Positions 17,051 to 24,742 of a DNA stretch of 64,000 nucleotides are shown piece after piece. Position numbers and translations under genes: made by a program. Within the stretch, counting starts at the first letter, position 1. Every line of letters begins with the position of its first letter. Under the pieces are notes generated by a model. The model saw only the letters and a list, made by a program, of their open reading frames with translations, had not been told where the DNA came from and made no database searches. Origin of the DNA: Dyella sp. ASV24 (GTDB lineage: Bacteria; Pseudomonadota; Gammaproteobacteria; Xanthomonadales; Rhodanobacteraceae); assembly GCF_016428905.1 (NCBI RefSeq), contig NZ_JAELTQ010000014.1, forward strand, positions 1-64,000, in the 5' to 3' direction.

Positions 17051-18019
17051 ATGCAGGCGCAGGAGCTGCTGGTGGCGTTGGCGGATGGTGGCATGGTGTC
17101 CGGTGCCCAACTGGCCGAGCGTGCGGGTGTCACCCGCGCCGCCATCTGGAAGCAGATTGAGGCGCTGCGCGCGCGCGGCGTGCCCGTGGAATCACGCGGT
17201 ACGGCGGGCTACTGCTTGCCGTGGCCGGTCCAGTTGCTCGACTTGCCTGCTCTGAAGGCTGCCTTGCCCGCCGCTGTGGGCAAGCGTCTCGGTGTGCTGG
17301 AGCTGCACTGGGAGATCGACTCGACCTCCAGTGAGATCCAGCGTCGCCAAGCAGATCTGCCCGACCTGAGCATGGTGCTGGCGGAAACCCAGACCGCCGG
17401 CCGTGGCCGTCGTGGCCGCCGTTGGTTGTCGCCGCCTGGGCTCAATGTCTACCTGTCCTGCCTCAAACGCTTCGACGCGGGCTTCGCGGCCCTCTCCGGG
17501 TTGTCGCTGGCCGTGGGAGTGATCGTGATGCGCACGCTGACGTCGCTGGGTATTGATGGCGCAGGCTTGAAGTGGCCCAACGACGTACTCAGCGATGCGG
17601 GCAAGCTCGCCGGCATCCTGGTCGAACTGGGCGGGGAATATCAGGGGCCGTGCGCAGCCATCATCGGCGTAGGCCTCAATGTGCGGCTGACCGAGGCACT
17701 GCATGAACAAGCGGGCCAGCCCGTGAACGACTTGACGACCTTGGCCGGCGCAGCGCCGGATCGCAACCTCGTCGCCGCTGCCTTGGTCACGGCTTTGGCC
17801 GAAGGATTGGAACAATTCGAGCGCGAAGGCTTCGCCGCCTTTGTTGACGAATACGCACGCTATGACCTGCTGCGTGGCAAGGCATTGCGTGTGCAGGGTG
17901 CTGCCAGCGTGCTGGAAGGTGTCGGCGCGGGTGTGGACGAGCGCGGCGCGCTGCTGCTGCAAGCCAGCGATGGCCTGCACCGTATCGACAGCGCTGACGT
18001 CACGGTGCGTCGCGCATGA
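17051..18019 (+). CDS. birA: biotin--protein ligase / biotin operon repressor
   Basis: The 322-residue protein has an N-terminal helix-turn-helix (SGAQLAERAGVTRAAIWKQIEALR, residues ~17-40) and the biotin ligase core with GRGRRGRRW and KWPNDVL, then a small C-terminal domain. It activates biotin to biotinyl-AMP and attaches it to carboxylases; the DNA-binding domain suggests it also represses bio genes. ATG 17051 begins the HTH; the frame is open far upstream but that part is antisense to other genes. It overlaps coaX by ATGA. Confidence 0.93.
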   Translation: MQAQELLVALADGGMVSGAQLAERAGVTRAAIWKQIEALRARGVPVESRGTAGYCLPWPVQLLDLPALKAALPAAVGKRLGVLELHWEIDSTSSEIQRRQADLPDLSMVLAETQTAGRGRRGRRWLSPPGLNVYLSCLKRFDAGFAALSGLSLAVGVIVMRTLTSLGIDGAGLKWPNDVLSDAGKLAGILVELGGEYQGPCAAIIGVGLNVRLTEALHEQAGQPVNDLTTLAGAAPDRNLVAAALVTALAEGLEQFEREGFAAFVDEYARYDLLRGKALRVQGAASVLEGVGAGVDERGALLLQASDGLHRIDSADVTVRRA

Positions 18020-18774
18020 GGCTGCTGCTTGATCTTGGCAATACCCGCCTGAAATGGGCCTTGCGTGATGGCGCGCAGTGGCGCGAGCAGGGCGCGGTCG
18101 CATGGAACGACGACGTGGTGCTGGCCCTGCACGATGCATGGCGTCACCTGGCTGTGCCGCATCACGTGTTTGGCGCCTCTGTCGTGGATGGTGCGCGTGA
18201 AGCGCAGATCGCTGCCGTGGTGTCCGCCCGTTTCGAACGGACGACGACCTGGTTGCGCACGCCCGCTGAAGCTTGCGGTGTGCGCAATGCGTATCCCGAA
18301 CCCGGTCGCCTGGGCGTGGACCGCTTCCTCGGCATGGTGGCCGCCCGTGCCGAAGGGCTGGCGCCTTGCGTGCTGGCTGGCGTCGGCACCGCGCTGACGC
18401 TGGACGCACTCGACGCAGAGGGAAAACACCTGGGCGGACTGATCGCGCCGGGACCGCAGTTGATGCAGCAATCCCTGTTGGGCGCCACCGCGCGTGTACT
18501 GGTCGACCGGCCGGGCAGGGTGCTTGAGGCCGCCGACAACACGCCCGACGCGGTCGCTTCCGGCTGCTGGCAGGCCGCTGCTGCGCTGGTCGAGCGTTTC
18601 GTGGCGCACATGTCTGCGCCGCTGGGCGGCGCGCCGCAATTGATCCTGGGCGGCGGCGACGCGGAATCGCTCGCGCCACTGATTGCCTTGCCGTCACGGC
18701 TCAGCCAGGACAGCGTGCTGCGCGGATTGTCCGTGTGGTCCGACGCACATACACCTGTCGCGCAGTCTCTCTAA
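18016..18774 (+). CDS. coaX: type III pantothenate kinase
   Basis: The 252-residue protein catalyses the first step of coenzyme A synthesis. It has the ASKHA-type DLGNTRLKW at residues 5-13, the GVDRFLGMVAAR segment containing the catalytic Asp, and AGVGTALTLDAL. The birA-coaX order with a four-base overlap is common in gammaproteobacteria and supports both calls. Confidence 0.93.
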   Translation: MRLLLDLGNTRLKWALRDGAQWREQGAVAWNDDVVLALHDAWRHLAVPHHVFGASVVDGAREAQIAAVVSARFERTTTWLRTPAEACGVRNAYPEPGRLGVDRFLGMVAARAEGLAPCVLAGVGTALTLDALDAEGKHLGGLIAPGPQLMQQSLLGATARVLVDRPGRVLEAADNTPDAVASGCWQAAAALVERFVAHMSAPLGGAPQLILGGGDAESLAPLIALPSRLSQDSVLRGLSVWSDAHTPVAQSL

Positions 18775-18813
18775 AATGCCGACTCCTTCGCCGTTCGCCT
18801 GATCGGATCGCCG

Positions 18814-19563
18814 ATGTTCCTGCGCCTGCTCTTTGTCCTGCTGATCGCACTCAATATCGCGGTGGGCGCATGGCTGTTGCTCGGCCAGGACGACGTGCAC
18901 GGCCGCGCTGCCACCGATACTGGCGTGCCGGAATTGCATCTGCTCAGTGAGCGACCGGCCGCGCCATCCTCGGCTCCGGCGCCCGCATCACCCGAATCGT
19001 CCGCCGCTACACCGTCCACGGCTGCTGCGCCTTCGGCCCCGGCCTCCAGTCCGACACCGCAGGCACGTGTGCCCGACCCGGCGCCCGCGCCGCCGCAACC
19101 GCCGCGCCCCAATACCTATACCTGCATGGCGCTGGGCCCCTTCGCCACGCAGACCGATATGCGTAACGCGCGCGTCGCGCTCACCAACCAGGCCGCGCGC
19201 ATGCGTTCGCGACAGGAACAGACCACCCAGACCGCGGGCTGGTGGGTCTACCTGCCAGGCGGCGGCAGCCGCGACAAGGCGCTCGAACTCGGTCGCCGCC
19301 TTGCCGCTGCCAACGTCGGCGACTACTTCGTCGTCGGCCAGGGCGATCAGTCCAACACCGTCTCGCTGGGCCTGTTCAAAGACCCCGCCAACGCCCGCCG
19401 TCGCCGTGAACAAGTAGTCGCCGCGGGCTTCCCCGCACAGATGACCGAACGCACCGAAACCGTGCCCGAGTACTGGCTGGACGTGGTCATCGCCGACAAC
19501 GGCCACGCCGACTGGCGTAACCGCGTCAAGGGCGTCGGCTCCCACAGCACCGGCTGCTTCTGA
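18814..19563 (+). CDS. SPOR domain protein
   Basis: The 249-residue protein has an N-terminal membrane anchor (residues ~3-23), a Pro/Ala/Ser-rich periplasmic linker (residues ~45-105) and a C-terminal SPOR-like domain (CMALGPFATQTDMRNARVAL, then WWVYLPGGGSRDKALELGRRL). SPOR domains bind denuded septal peptidoglycan. It follows birA-coaX, an order seen in related genomes. A role in cell-wall or division is inferred from the domain only. Confidence 0.75.
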   Translation: MFLRLLFVLLIALNIAVGAWLLLGQDDVHGRAATDTGVPELHLLSERPAAPSSAPAPASPESSAATPSTAAAPSAPASSPTPQARVPDPAPAPPQPPRPNTYTCMALGPFATQTDMRNARVALTNQAARMRSRQEQTTQTAGWWVYLPGGGSRDKALELGRRLAAANVGDYFVVGQGDQSNTVSLGLFKDPANARRRREQVVAAGFPAQMTERTETVPEYWLDVVIADNGHADWRNRVKGVGSHSTGCF

Positions 19564-19570
19564 TCCACCT

Positions 19571-19601
19571 TTGGCGCTCGACCACGCAGGCCTGCTAGAC
19601 T
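19571..19601 (+). promoter_or_regulatory. candidate promoter of tRNA-Thr
   Basis: TTGGCG (19571-19576) and CTAGAC (19595-19600) are separated by 18 bases and would start transcription about 6 bases before the mature tRNA. The -10 is a fair match only. Confidence 0.4.
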
Positions 19602-19612
19602 TGCCACCCTTC

Positions 19613-19688
19613 GCCGGTATAGCTCAGTTGGTAGAGCAACTGATTTGTAATCAGTAGGTCGCGGGTTCGACTCCTGCTGCCGGCACCA
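19613..19688 (+). tRNA. tRNA-Thr (anticodon TGT)
   Basis: A complete 76-nt cloverleaf including an encoded CCA. The acceptor stem is GCCGGTA / TGCCGGC, the D-arm contains AGCTCAGTTGGTAGAGC, the anticodon stem is ACTGA / TCAGT around loop TTTGTAA (TGT, reading ACA) and the T-arm contains GGTTCGACTCC. An accessory island begins right after it, as is common for tRNA genes. Confidence 0.97.
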
Positions 19689-19697
19689 GATAAACAG

Positions 19698-19735
19698 AAA
19701 GGCTTGTGCGGACTTGGTCCGTGCAGGCCTTTTTT
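19698..19735 (+). terminator. terminator after tRNA-Thr
   Basis: AAAGGC...TGCGGAC, loop TTG, GTCCGTGCA...GCC then TTTTTT. A long imperfect stem followed by a T-run, ten bases after the CCA end of the tRNA. Confidence 0.8.
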
Positions 19736-20143
19736 GTTGGATTCTCCGGGCAAGCCAGCCCGCGGGATGCCGGGCCTCGGCTTATGCCCTACAGGTGCCG
19801 TAGGTGTTTTCCGATATCAGGCGCACACCTCTTTCAACGAAGCTAACAATGAATGGTTAGCCATCAAGGCTAGCGGCGACAAACGAGTGGCTGGCGCACC
19901 GGAAGGGAGGTCGGCCGTAACGTTTGGAGTGAGCCTTTTTGAAGTTAGAGATGGATGATCTCTGGACATGTCTTCAGATGAACAGGGATACGTTCGTATG
20001 AAAGGGTTCGCCGAGCAGTCTGATCCAGCGGCAGTCGCATAAGCCTGTTCCCGCGCTGCTTTGTCCGGACATTGATGTTACGAACGCTTGGAGAGCTGGG
20101 TATTTGTCTTCGCGCAGAGCAGCAGGACACAAGGAGAAGCATT
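19736..20143. other. gene-free stretch at island edge
   Basis: About 400 bases between the tRNA terminator and the first gene of the effector locus. Base composition is visibly more AT-rich than the surroundings. A short open frame (19704-19958) starts inside the terminator and was not accepted. No copy of the tRNA 3' end was seen further downstream, so an attachment site cannot be shown. Confidence 0.5.
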
Positions 20144-20572
20144 GTGAGCTGGAACGATTGGTACACGTTCAAGGAGGGGCAGGCGCGGTTTGCAGGCGGC
20201 ATACGTGGGTGGGACGAACTGGGGCATGAAACCTTCGCCGTCCGATTGGATGGCTACGAATACTTCGGCGAAGTCAAAAAGGCATGGTTGCCGAATCAGC
20301 AGGATCTCAATACTGAAATCCTATCGTTTGGCTATGGGGATCAAGGCGATGTGGGTATGTCTATGCCATGTCTGTCTTCCCGCGCCTTCTCGCGGAGTGA
20401 TCTCAATCGCGTGATGTCGCTTGCAGTGCAGTTAGTAGAGGCCGTTGCTCAGTCCAGCGAGAGGAAAGCCTTTGTCATGCAGGGAGGGGGTAATTCCCGC
20501 TTTATGGGTAAGGTCCTTTTCCGCGAAGGCTGGGCATTGTTATCTGAAGCAGGATCGGAGCGTGCGCCATGA
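20144..20572 (+). CDS. candidate immunity protein, copy 1
   Basis: The 142-residue soluble protein, with no signal peptide or membrane segment, begins at GTG 20144 after AAGGAGAAGCATT. It is a close paralogue of the protein at 20850: the first 36 residues differ at only two positions. No named family is recognised. It overlaps the next small gene by ATGA. Position directly upstream of an effector gene is the usual place for immunity genes of the Xanthomonadales type IV killing system, so an immunity role is inferred; this copy may protect against a variant toxin. Confidence 0.7.
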   Translation: MSWNDWYTFKEGQARFAGGIRGWDELGHETFAVRLDGYEYFGEVKKAWLPNQQDLNTEILSFGYGDQGDVGMSMPCLSSRAFSRSDLNRVMSLAVQLVEAVAQSSERKAFVMQGGGNSRFMGKVLFREGWALLSEAGSERAP

Positions 20573-20763
20573 CGGACTATAGGCGCGAACTTGAGAGTAT
20601 CCGCCATGCCAAATCCCTCGAAGAGATTCAGGCGGTTGTCCGCCGATATCCAGCCGCTGCGGCGGGTGAAGGTGACATCCTCAATAGTAGTCCAGTGGGA
20701 GATGTACGCTCCGAAGTGATCGCGAAGGAAATGATGGCCAAGACGAAGGGCGACAATCGGTAG
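20569..20763 (+). pseudogene. truncated toxin N-terminus
   Basis: This 64-codon frame matches residues 1-58 of the full effector at 21272 (RELE-x-RHA-x-SL-x-EIQAVVRR-x-PAAAAGEG), then departs and stops. It lacks the catalytic Trp, Ser and Glu region, and the YSG motif of the full protein is NSS here. Divergence after codon 58 is abrupt, consistent with recombination or deletion rather than a frameshift. It may still be translated, coupled to the partner gene. Confidence 0.7.
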
Positions 20764-20767
20764 ATAT

Positions 20768-20818
20768 CCAAACCAGATGCATGATCTTCCACGGTGTGAA
20801 GTCATGCATGTGGTTTGG
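20768..20818. repeat. 17-bp inverted repeat at duplication junction
   Basis: Arms 20768-20784 (CCAAACCAGATGCATGA) and 20802-20818 match as reverse complements at 16 of 17 positions with a 17-base spacer. It lies just after the truncated toxin and just before copy 2 of the partner gene. No T-run follows, so it is not a standard terminator. It could be an RNA hairpin separating the two gene pairs, an operator, or a scar of recombination. Confidence 0.7.
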
Positions 20819-20849
20819 GCCTCAGCGATATGAAACAAGGAGAAAACCG

Positions 20850-21275
20850 ATGAGCTGGAACGATTGGCATACGTTCAAGGAAGGGCAAGCGCGGTTTGCT
20901 GGCGGAATACGCGGTGTCGATGAACTCGGGCATGAGACCTTTGCGGTCCGACTAGATAGCGGCGAGTATTTCGGTGAAATAAAAGAGGTGTGGTTGCCGA
21001 ACGAGCATGATTTCAATCTAGAAATTCTCTCGTTCGGCTATGCAAGTCAGGGGGATGCGGGCATGCCGCTGCCAACCTGGTCTAGTCGATCGTTTTCGCC
21101 GACTGATCTCGCACGGGTGATGTCGCTGGTGATGCAGTTGGTTCGCGCTGTTGCTGAGTCCGATGACAAGCCATTTGTTATGAGCGGAGACGCCGACTCC
21201 CACTTCATGGGGCAAGTCTTCTTTCGTGATGGGTGGGCCTTGGTCGCTGATGGCGCTTCGGAGCGTGCATCATGA
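20850..21275 (+). CDS. candidate immunity protein, copy 2 (cognate)
   Basis: The 141-residue soluble protein starts at ATG 20850 after CAAGGAGAAAACCG and overlaps the effector start by ATGA. It begins MSWNDWHTFKEGQARF and contains ETFAVRLD and FGEIKEVWLP, suggesting a compact beta-rich fold. It has no signal peptide. Most known immunity partners of this secretion system are periplasmic lipoproteins; a cytoplasmic partner fits an effector that attacks a cytoplasmic target such as NAD. The immunity role is inferred from position and coupling, not shown. Confidence 0.7.
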   Translation: MSWNDWHTFKEGQARFAGGIRGVDELGHETFAVRLDSGEYFGEIKEVWLPNEHDFNLEILSFGYASQGDAGMPLPTWSSRSFSPTDLARVMSLVMQLVRAVAESDDKPFVMSGDADSHFMGQVFFRDGWALVADGASERAS

Positions 21276-23593
21276 CGGACTTTACACGCGAGCTTGAAAT
21301 TGTCCGTCACGCTCATTCACTTGACGAGATTCAGGCTGTCGTCCGTAGATTTCCTGCTGCGGCGGCGGGTGAAGGCGGTATCCTCTATAGCGGTCCGGTG
21401 GGAAAAGTGCCTTCCGAAGTGATCGCAAAAGAGCTTGCGGCCAAAACGGGCCTGCCGCTTATTAACGACACCCCGCGTGCCCGGTTTCTGGTGCAGGCGG
21501 AGGCTCCCATCAAAGAGTCGGCGAAACGTATATTCGGAAATCAAGGGCAATCTCCTGCACTCGCAAAACAATCCGCCGCGAATTTCCTCTACGGCGACGC
21601 CAAAGCTGCCGCCCACAGTCCTACCTCGCTGGACGGCTGTCTCTGGGGCGAAGCCTCACACGACTTCGCCGCCTCGCTGAAAGGCGATATCAAAGTCGTC
21701 GCCACCGCGGCCAATCCCGAACGTGTCTTCGGCAAGGTAGAAGTGCCTGCTACACTGACCAATCCCAAGATCACCTCACTCGCCGGACAGCCCATGACGC
21801 AGGTCAATGCGCTGTACGCCAAAGAGGGCATCCACGGCGTACTCCCGGCCGTGCAGGCGGAATTTACCGCGGCCTCCGCACATGGCATCTATACGCTGCC
21901 CAATCACCCTGGCGGCACCATCACCCAGGTGGTGGTCTCCAAGGAAGCGGCCACGGCGTTGCATCTGGATGCCACGCCTTTTTCCAGCGCACGCTACTTA
22001 CTGCAGGCCGATTTTGTTCCTGCGCCCATCCATCCGTCGGCGGTAACACCATCGGTGGCATCGACACCGCCCCTCAGTGCAGTACGCCCGGCCAGCGCGA
22101 TGTCGCTGGATGCGGCTACCGTGGCGCGGGAAGGTGGGCGTGTGCTTGGCGTCGCCGCCATCGCCATCGATGCGACGCAAACCACCAACCATGCCGTTGA
22201 TCTGTTGAACCGAAACAATCTGATCGGCGCACAGTCGCAGGTAATGCACTTTGGTGGACGGACAGTAGGCATGCTGGCTGGTGCCGAGATGGGCGTGGCT
22301 GCAGGTGCGGCCATGGGTGTGGAAACAGGTCCCGGCGCTTTGGCAACCGGCTTGGTTGGCGGCGTGGTGGGTGCCATCGGTGGCGATGCGCTTGTCACCG
22401 CGGTCGACAACCGCCGTATCTACAGTCAGGCTGACAAGGACGGCAACGCCTGGCATCTCGATCCCGCGCATCAGGAGCGCGGCTGGACGCGCTTCGTATC
22501 CACCAGCACATCCGACCCCGACGCTATCCATGCCGGTGGTGTGGCTGCGCCGGCCAAGCAACTTACCGCCAGCGCCAGTTTGAGCGACGAACTCAACTAC
22601 AAGGCCACCAATGTGGCCGTTTCGCTGGCACTCGCTCGTGCGCCCACACCTCAGGATCCTTATGCGCAACCGGCTGCAGCTGGTGACACCGCCAGTGTGA
22701 AAGATGCTCCTTGGATGCGTGATCCGAACACACATCAATGGTCGCGCCATGTCACCGATCGCATCCTCGAGCACGGGCTGACCAGCGCACACACTGAATT
22801 CGCGACGCCGCAGCGGGCCGCGCAGCTGGAGCAAGCCGCCCAGCAAACCATCCAGGACAATCTCGCTCACACCCCGCAGGCCATTGCTGAGCACTATCAG
22901 ACGGCCTATGCGCAATACGGCCGGCAACGCCACGGCCCCATGCCCGAGGCCGTAACTACGGCTTTGCACGCACCGGCTCATGCCCTGCAGGCATCGGACG
23001 GCCATACCTACACTCGCGACACCCACGGCCAGTGGCAAACCCCCGGCATGGTGTATGGCACCAATACTGCGAATGAGCGCGTCCGTGCGGAGCTGGATGC
23101 AGCGGATCGCGTTACGATGCCAACCCAGTCGGTAAATGCCACGGCCAAGCCCTATGTCGAGCCGGCTGTATCGTCCCGCGCACCGGTGCGGCTGGATGAT
23201 GTGGCGCACCCCGATCACGCCATGTTCAAGCAGGCGCAGACGCACGTGCACGCATTGGACGCAACGCACGGGCGCACGCCCGATCAACGTAGCGACAACC
23301 TTGCTGCGGCCGTGACGGTGGCTGCGAAGGCCGAAGGGCTGAAGCGGATCGATGCAGTGGTGCTGAGCGATGACGGAAGCAAAGCCTTCGCAGCACAACA
23401 CACTATTCCGCGTGCCTGGACGCAGACGGCCAGTGTGCCAACGGTACAGGGGCTGGATACGTCGATTGCACAGAGCACCCAAGCCATGGCGCAGGTCAAC
23501 ACAAAGCTGGAACAGCACGCTCAGCAACAAGCGCAGATGCAGTCGCAAGCTCAAAACCAGCAGGCGCAGCAGGGGCCCTCCATGGGCAGATGA
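21272..23593 (+). CDS. type IV secretion effector, XVIPCD, CD38-like toxin domain
   Basis: The 773-residue protein has three parts. Residues ~35-170 resemble the ADP-ribosyl cyclase/CD38 fold: Tyr39-Ser-Gly (CD38 Trp125-Ser), Asp66-Thr67 after Asn65 (CD38 Glu146-Asp-Thr), Trp125/Ser129/Phe132 with the spacing of CD38 Trp189/Ser193/Phe196, and Phe153-Gly-x-Val-Glu157-Val, matching the catalytic FGSVEV of CD38 (Glu226). Residues ~327-375 are a Gly/Ala-rich hydrophobic segment. Residues ~645-773 form an XVIPCD: HPDHAMFKQA, LDATHGRTPD, GLKRIDAVVLSDDG and a Gln-rich tail. Export by a VirB/VirD4 bacterial-killing machine and NAD(P) cleavage in the target cell are inferred. It starts in an ATGA overlap with the partner gene. 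Confidence 0.8.
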   Translation: MTDFTRELEIVRHAHSLDEIQAVVRRFPAAAAGEGGILYSGPVGKVPSEVIAKELAAKTGLPLINDTPRARFLVQAEAPIKESAKRIFGNQGQSPALAKQSAANFLYGDAKAAAHSPTSLDGCLWGEASHDFAASLKGDIKVVATAANPERVFGKVEVPATLTNPKITSLAGQPMTQVNALYAKEGIHGVLPAVQAEFTAASAHGIYTLPNHPGGTITQVVVSKEAATALHLDATPFSSARYLLQADFVPAPIHPSAVTPSVASTPPLSAVRPASAMSLDAATVAREGGRVLGVAAIAIDATQTTNHAVDLLNRNNLIGAQSQVMHFGGRTVGMLAGAEMGVAAGAAMGVETGPGALATGLVGGVVGAIGGDALVTAVDNRRIYSQADKDGNAWHLDPAHQERGWTRFVSTSTSDPDAIHAGGVAAPAKQLTASASLSDELNYKATNVAVSLALARAPTPQDPYAQPAAAGDTASVKDAPWMRDPNTHQWSRHVTDRILEHGLTSAHTEFATPQRAAQLEQAAQQTIQDNLAHTPQAIAEHYQTAYAQYGRQRHGPMPEAVTTALHAPAHALQASDGHTYTRDTHGQWQTPGMVYGTNTANERVRAELDAADRVTMPTQSVNATAKPYVEPAVSSRAPVRLDDVAHPDHAMFKQAQTHVHALDATHGRTPDQRSDNLAAAVTVAAKAEGLKRIDAVVLSDDGSKAFAAQHTIPRAWTQTASVPTVQGLDTSIAQSTQAMAQVNTKLEQHAQQQAQMQSQAQNQQAQQGPSMGR

Positions 23594-24057
23594 AAGGCTC
23601 ACGCGCCTTCCGCGAGGCGCTTCCGAGCGGGTTGGGTTCACTTCCTGGCGCTAGGGAAGTGGACGTGGAGAATCATAAGCACCACCACTCATTCGCTTTG
23701 ATCGATCTACTAACCAATACACATTTCCTTGATCTCGGCGTAGATCGTTCGGCGGAGTATTCGAAGTGCTTTCACGCTGGCATATATGAGCGCCACCAAG
23801 GATTGTGGGGCTATGCCGTGGCGAGATCGACGCATCGGTTCAACCATGCTGGATCGACATTTCACTACGAGCTCACCATTACCAAGACACCGGCTGATCT
23901 GGCCTACATCGCGCAAGTCTGGCGAGACGGTGATCGCTTCGGGTTTGTGCATGACACCATTGTTCGGGACGGTGCTGCCGTCGAGCGGTGGTCGGATGCA
24001 TCGGTTGAGCTGATCGCCGCCATCCACGCGGAAGGGAAGATCCGCGGCATGGTCTAG
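23590..24057 (+). CDS. unknown protein coupled to effector
   Basis: The 155-residue protein starts in an ATGA overlap with the effector stop. It is His-rich near the N-terminus (ENHKHHHSF), has a central aromatic segment (HRFNHAGSTFHYELTI) and no signal peptide or membrane helix. No family is recognised. As the last gene of the island's transcript it could be a second immunity factor or an accessory to the effector. A GTG near codon 25 is an alternative start. Confidence 0.6.
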   Translation: MKGSRAFREALPSGLGSLPGAREVDVENHKHHHSFALIDLLTNTHFLDLGVDRSAEYSKCFHAGIYERHQGLWGYAVARSTHRFNHAGSTFHYELTITKTPADLAYIAQVWRDGDRFGFVHDTIVRDGAAVERWSDASVELIAAIHAEGKIRGMV

Positions 24058-24260
24058 CGCCGCCAGCGTCGCGGGCGTCAACTTTGCGTAGGTTGCGGAG
24101 GGCGCTTCTCTGGCGAGGCGCTGAAAAAGCAGTTTCCTGTTGCCGGGCGCTTCCGGCTTTCGCTGGCATAACGGGCGATCTCCCGCACCCGGCGGGGAAT
24201 ATTGGGTGCCTTTGACGTTACTATGGGCGGTGGCCGGGTTTCCGGCTTGCCCATTACTTC

Positions 24261-24704
24261 ATGATATTCAAGGTGTTGGCGGTGTTTCAGTGCGTTTCGC
24301 CAGGCCGGGGGACACGGTCCCGCAGGCTCAAGGCTGCCCTGTTGGCAGGGTGGTTGTTGGTGGGCATGGGCTCTGCCATGGCGGCGGACGCGCCGATCGA
24401 CGCCTCGCAACTGCTGCTACGCCAGCAGGCAGGGCAGGCGCCGGTATTGCTGGATGTGCGCCATACCGACGAATACGCCGACGGCCATATCGCTGGTGCG
24501 CTCAATATCCCGGTGGAACAGTTGGCCAGCCGCGCGGGCGTGCTCGGCGTGCCGCGCGACAGTGAGATCGTGGTGTATTGCGTCTCCGGGAAGCGCGCCG
24601 CGAAGGCGCAACAGACGCTCACCGGCCTCGGTTACTCCCACGTACGGGTGCTGGACGGCAGCCTGAATGGATGGCGGCAACGCCATCTGCCTCTGGCACA
24701 CTAA
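24261..24704 (+). CDS. periplasmic rhodanese-like protein
   Basis: The 147-residue protein has an N-terminal hydrophobic signal (residues ~24-42, ending AMAA) and one rhodanese domain: LLDVRHTDEYADGHIAGALN and the active loop CVSGKR with Cys107. Single-domain rhodaneses transfer sulfane sulfur or sense thiol state. The start is uncertain because the region before the signal is unusually long and has no clear ribosome-binding site. It lies just before the arginase gene. Confidence 0.8.
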   Translation: MIFKVLAVFQCVSPGRGTRSRRLKAALLAGWLLVGMGSAMAADAPIDASQLLLRQQAGQAPVLLDVRHTDEYADGHIAGALNIPVEQLASRAGVLGVPRDSEIVVYCVSGKRAAKAQQTLTGLGYSHVRVLDGSLNGWRQRHLPLAH

Positions 24705-24742
24705 GACGTCTCGTATTTCCCGTTTCCACACTGCAGGTTTTC

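Larger units (their letters stand above)
20131..21455 (+). repeat. diverged tandem duplication of effector-locus genes
   Basis: Two units, about 20131-20748 and 20837-21455 (offset 706 bases), each contain AAGGAG, the same soluble-partner gene and the first ~58 codons of the toxin gene, joined by the same ATGA overlap. The first unit's toxin copy ends early; the second runs on to full length. Many substitutions separate the units, so the duplication is not recent. Confidence 0.85.

Noticed and set aside
19704-19958. 84-codon open frame after tRNA-Thr
   Set aside because: It begins inside the tRNA terminator, has no ribosome-binding site, and its product matches nothing I know.
21998-23641. 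547-codon open frame antisense to the effector
   Set aside because: The plus strand carries the XVIPCD and toxin motifs; the antisense translation has no recognisable domain.
23594-24260. Search for a second copy of the tRNA-Thr 3' end as an attachment site
   Set aside because: No convincing repeat of the T-arm and acceptor end was seen, so an integrated element cannot be claimed.
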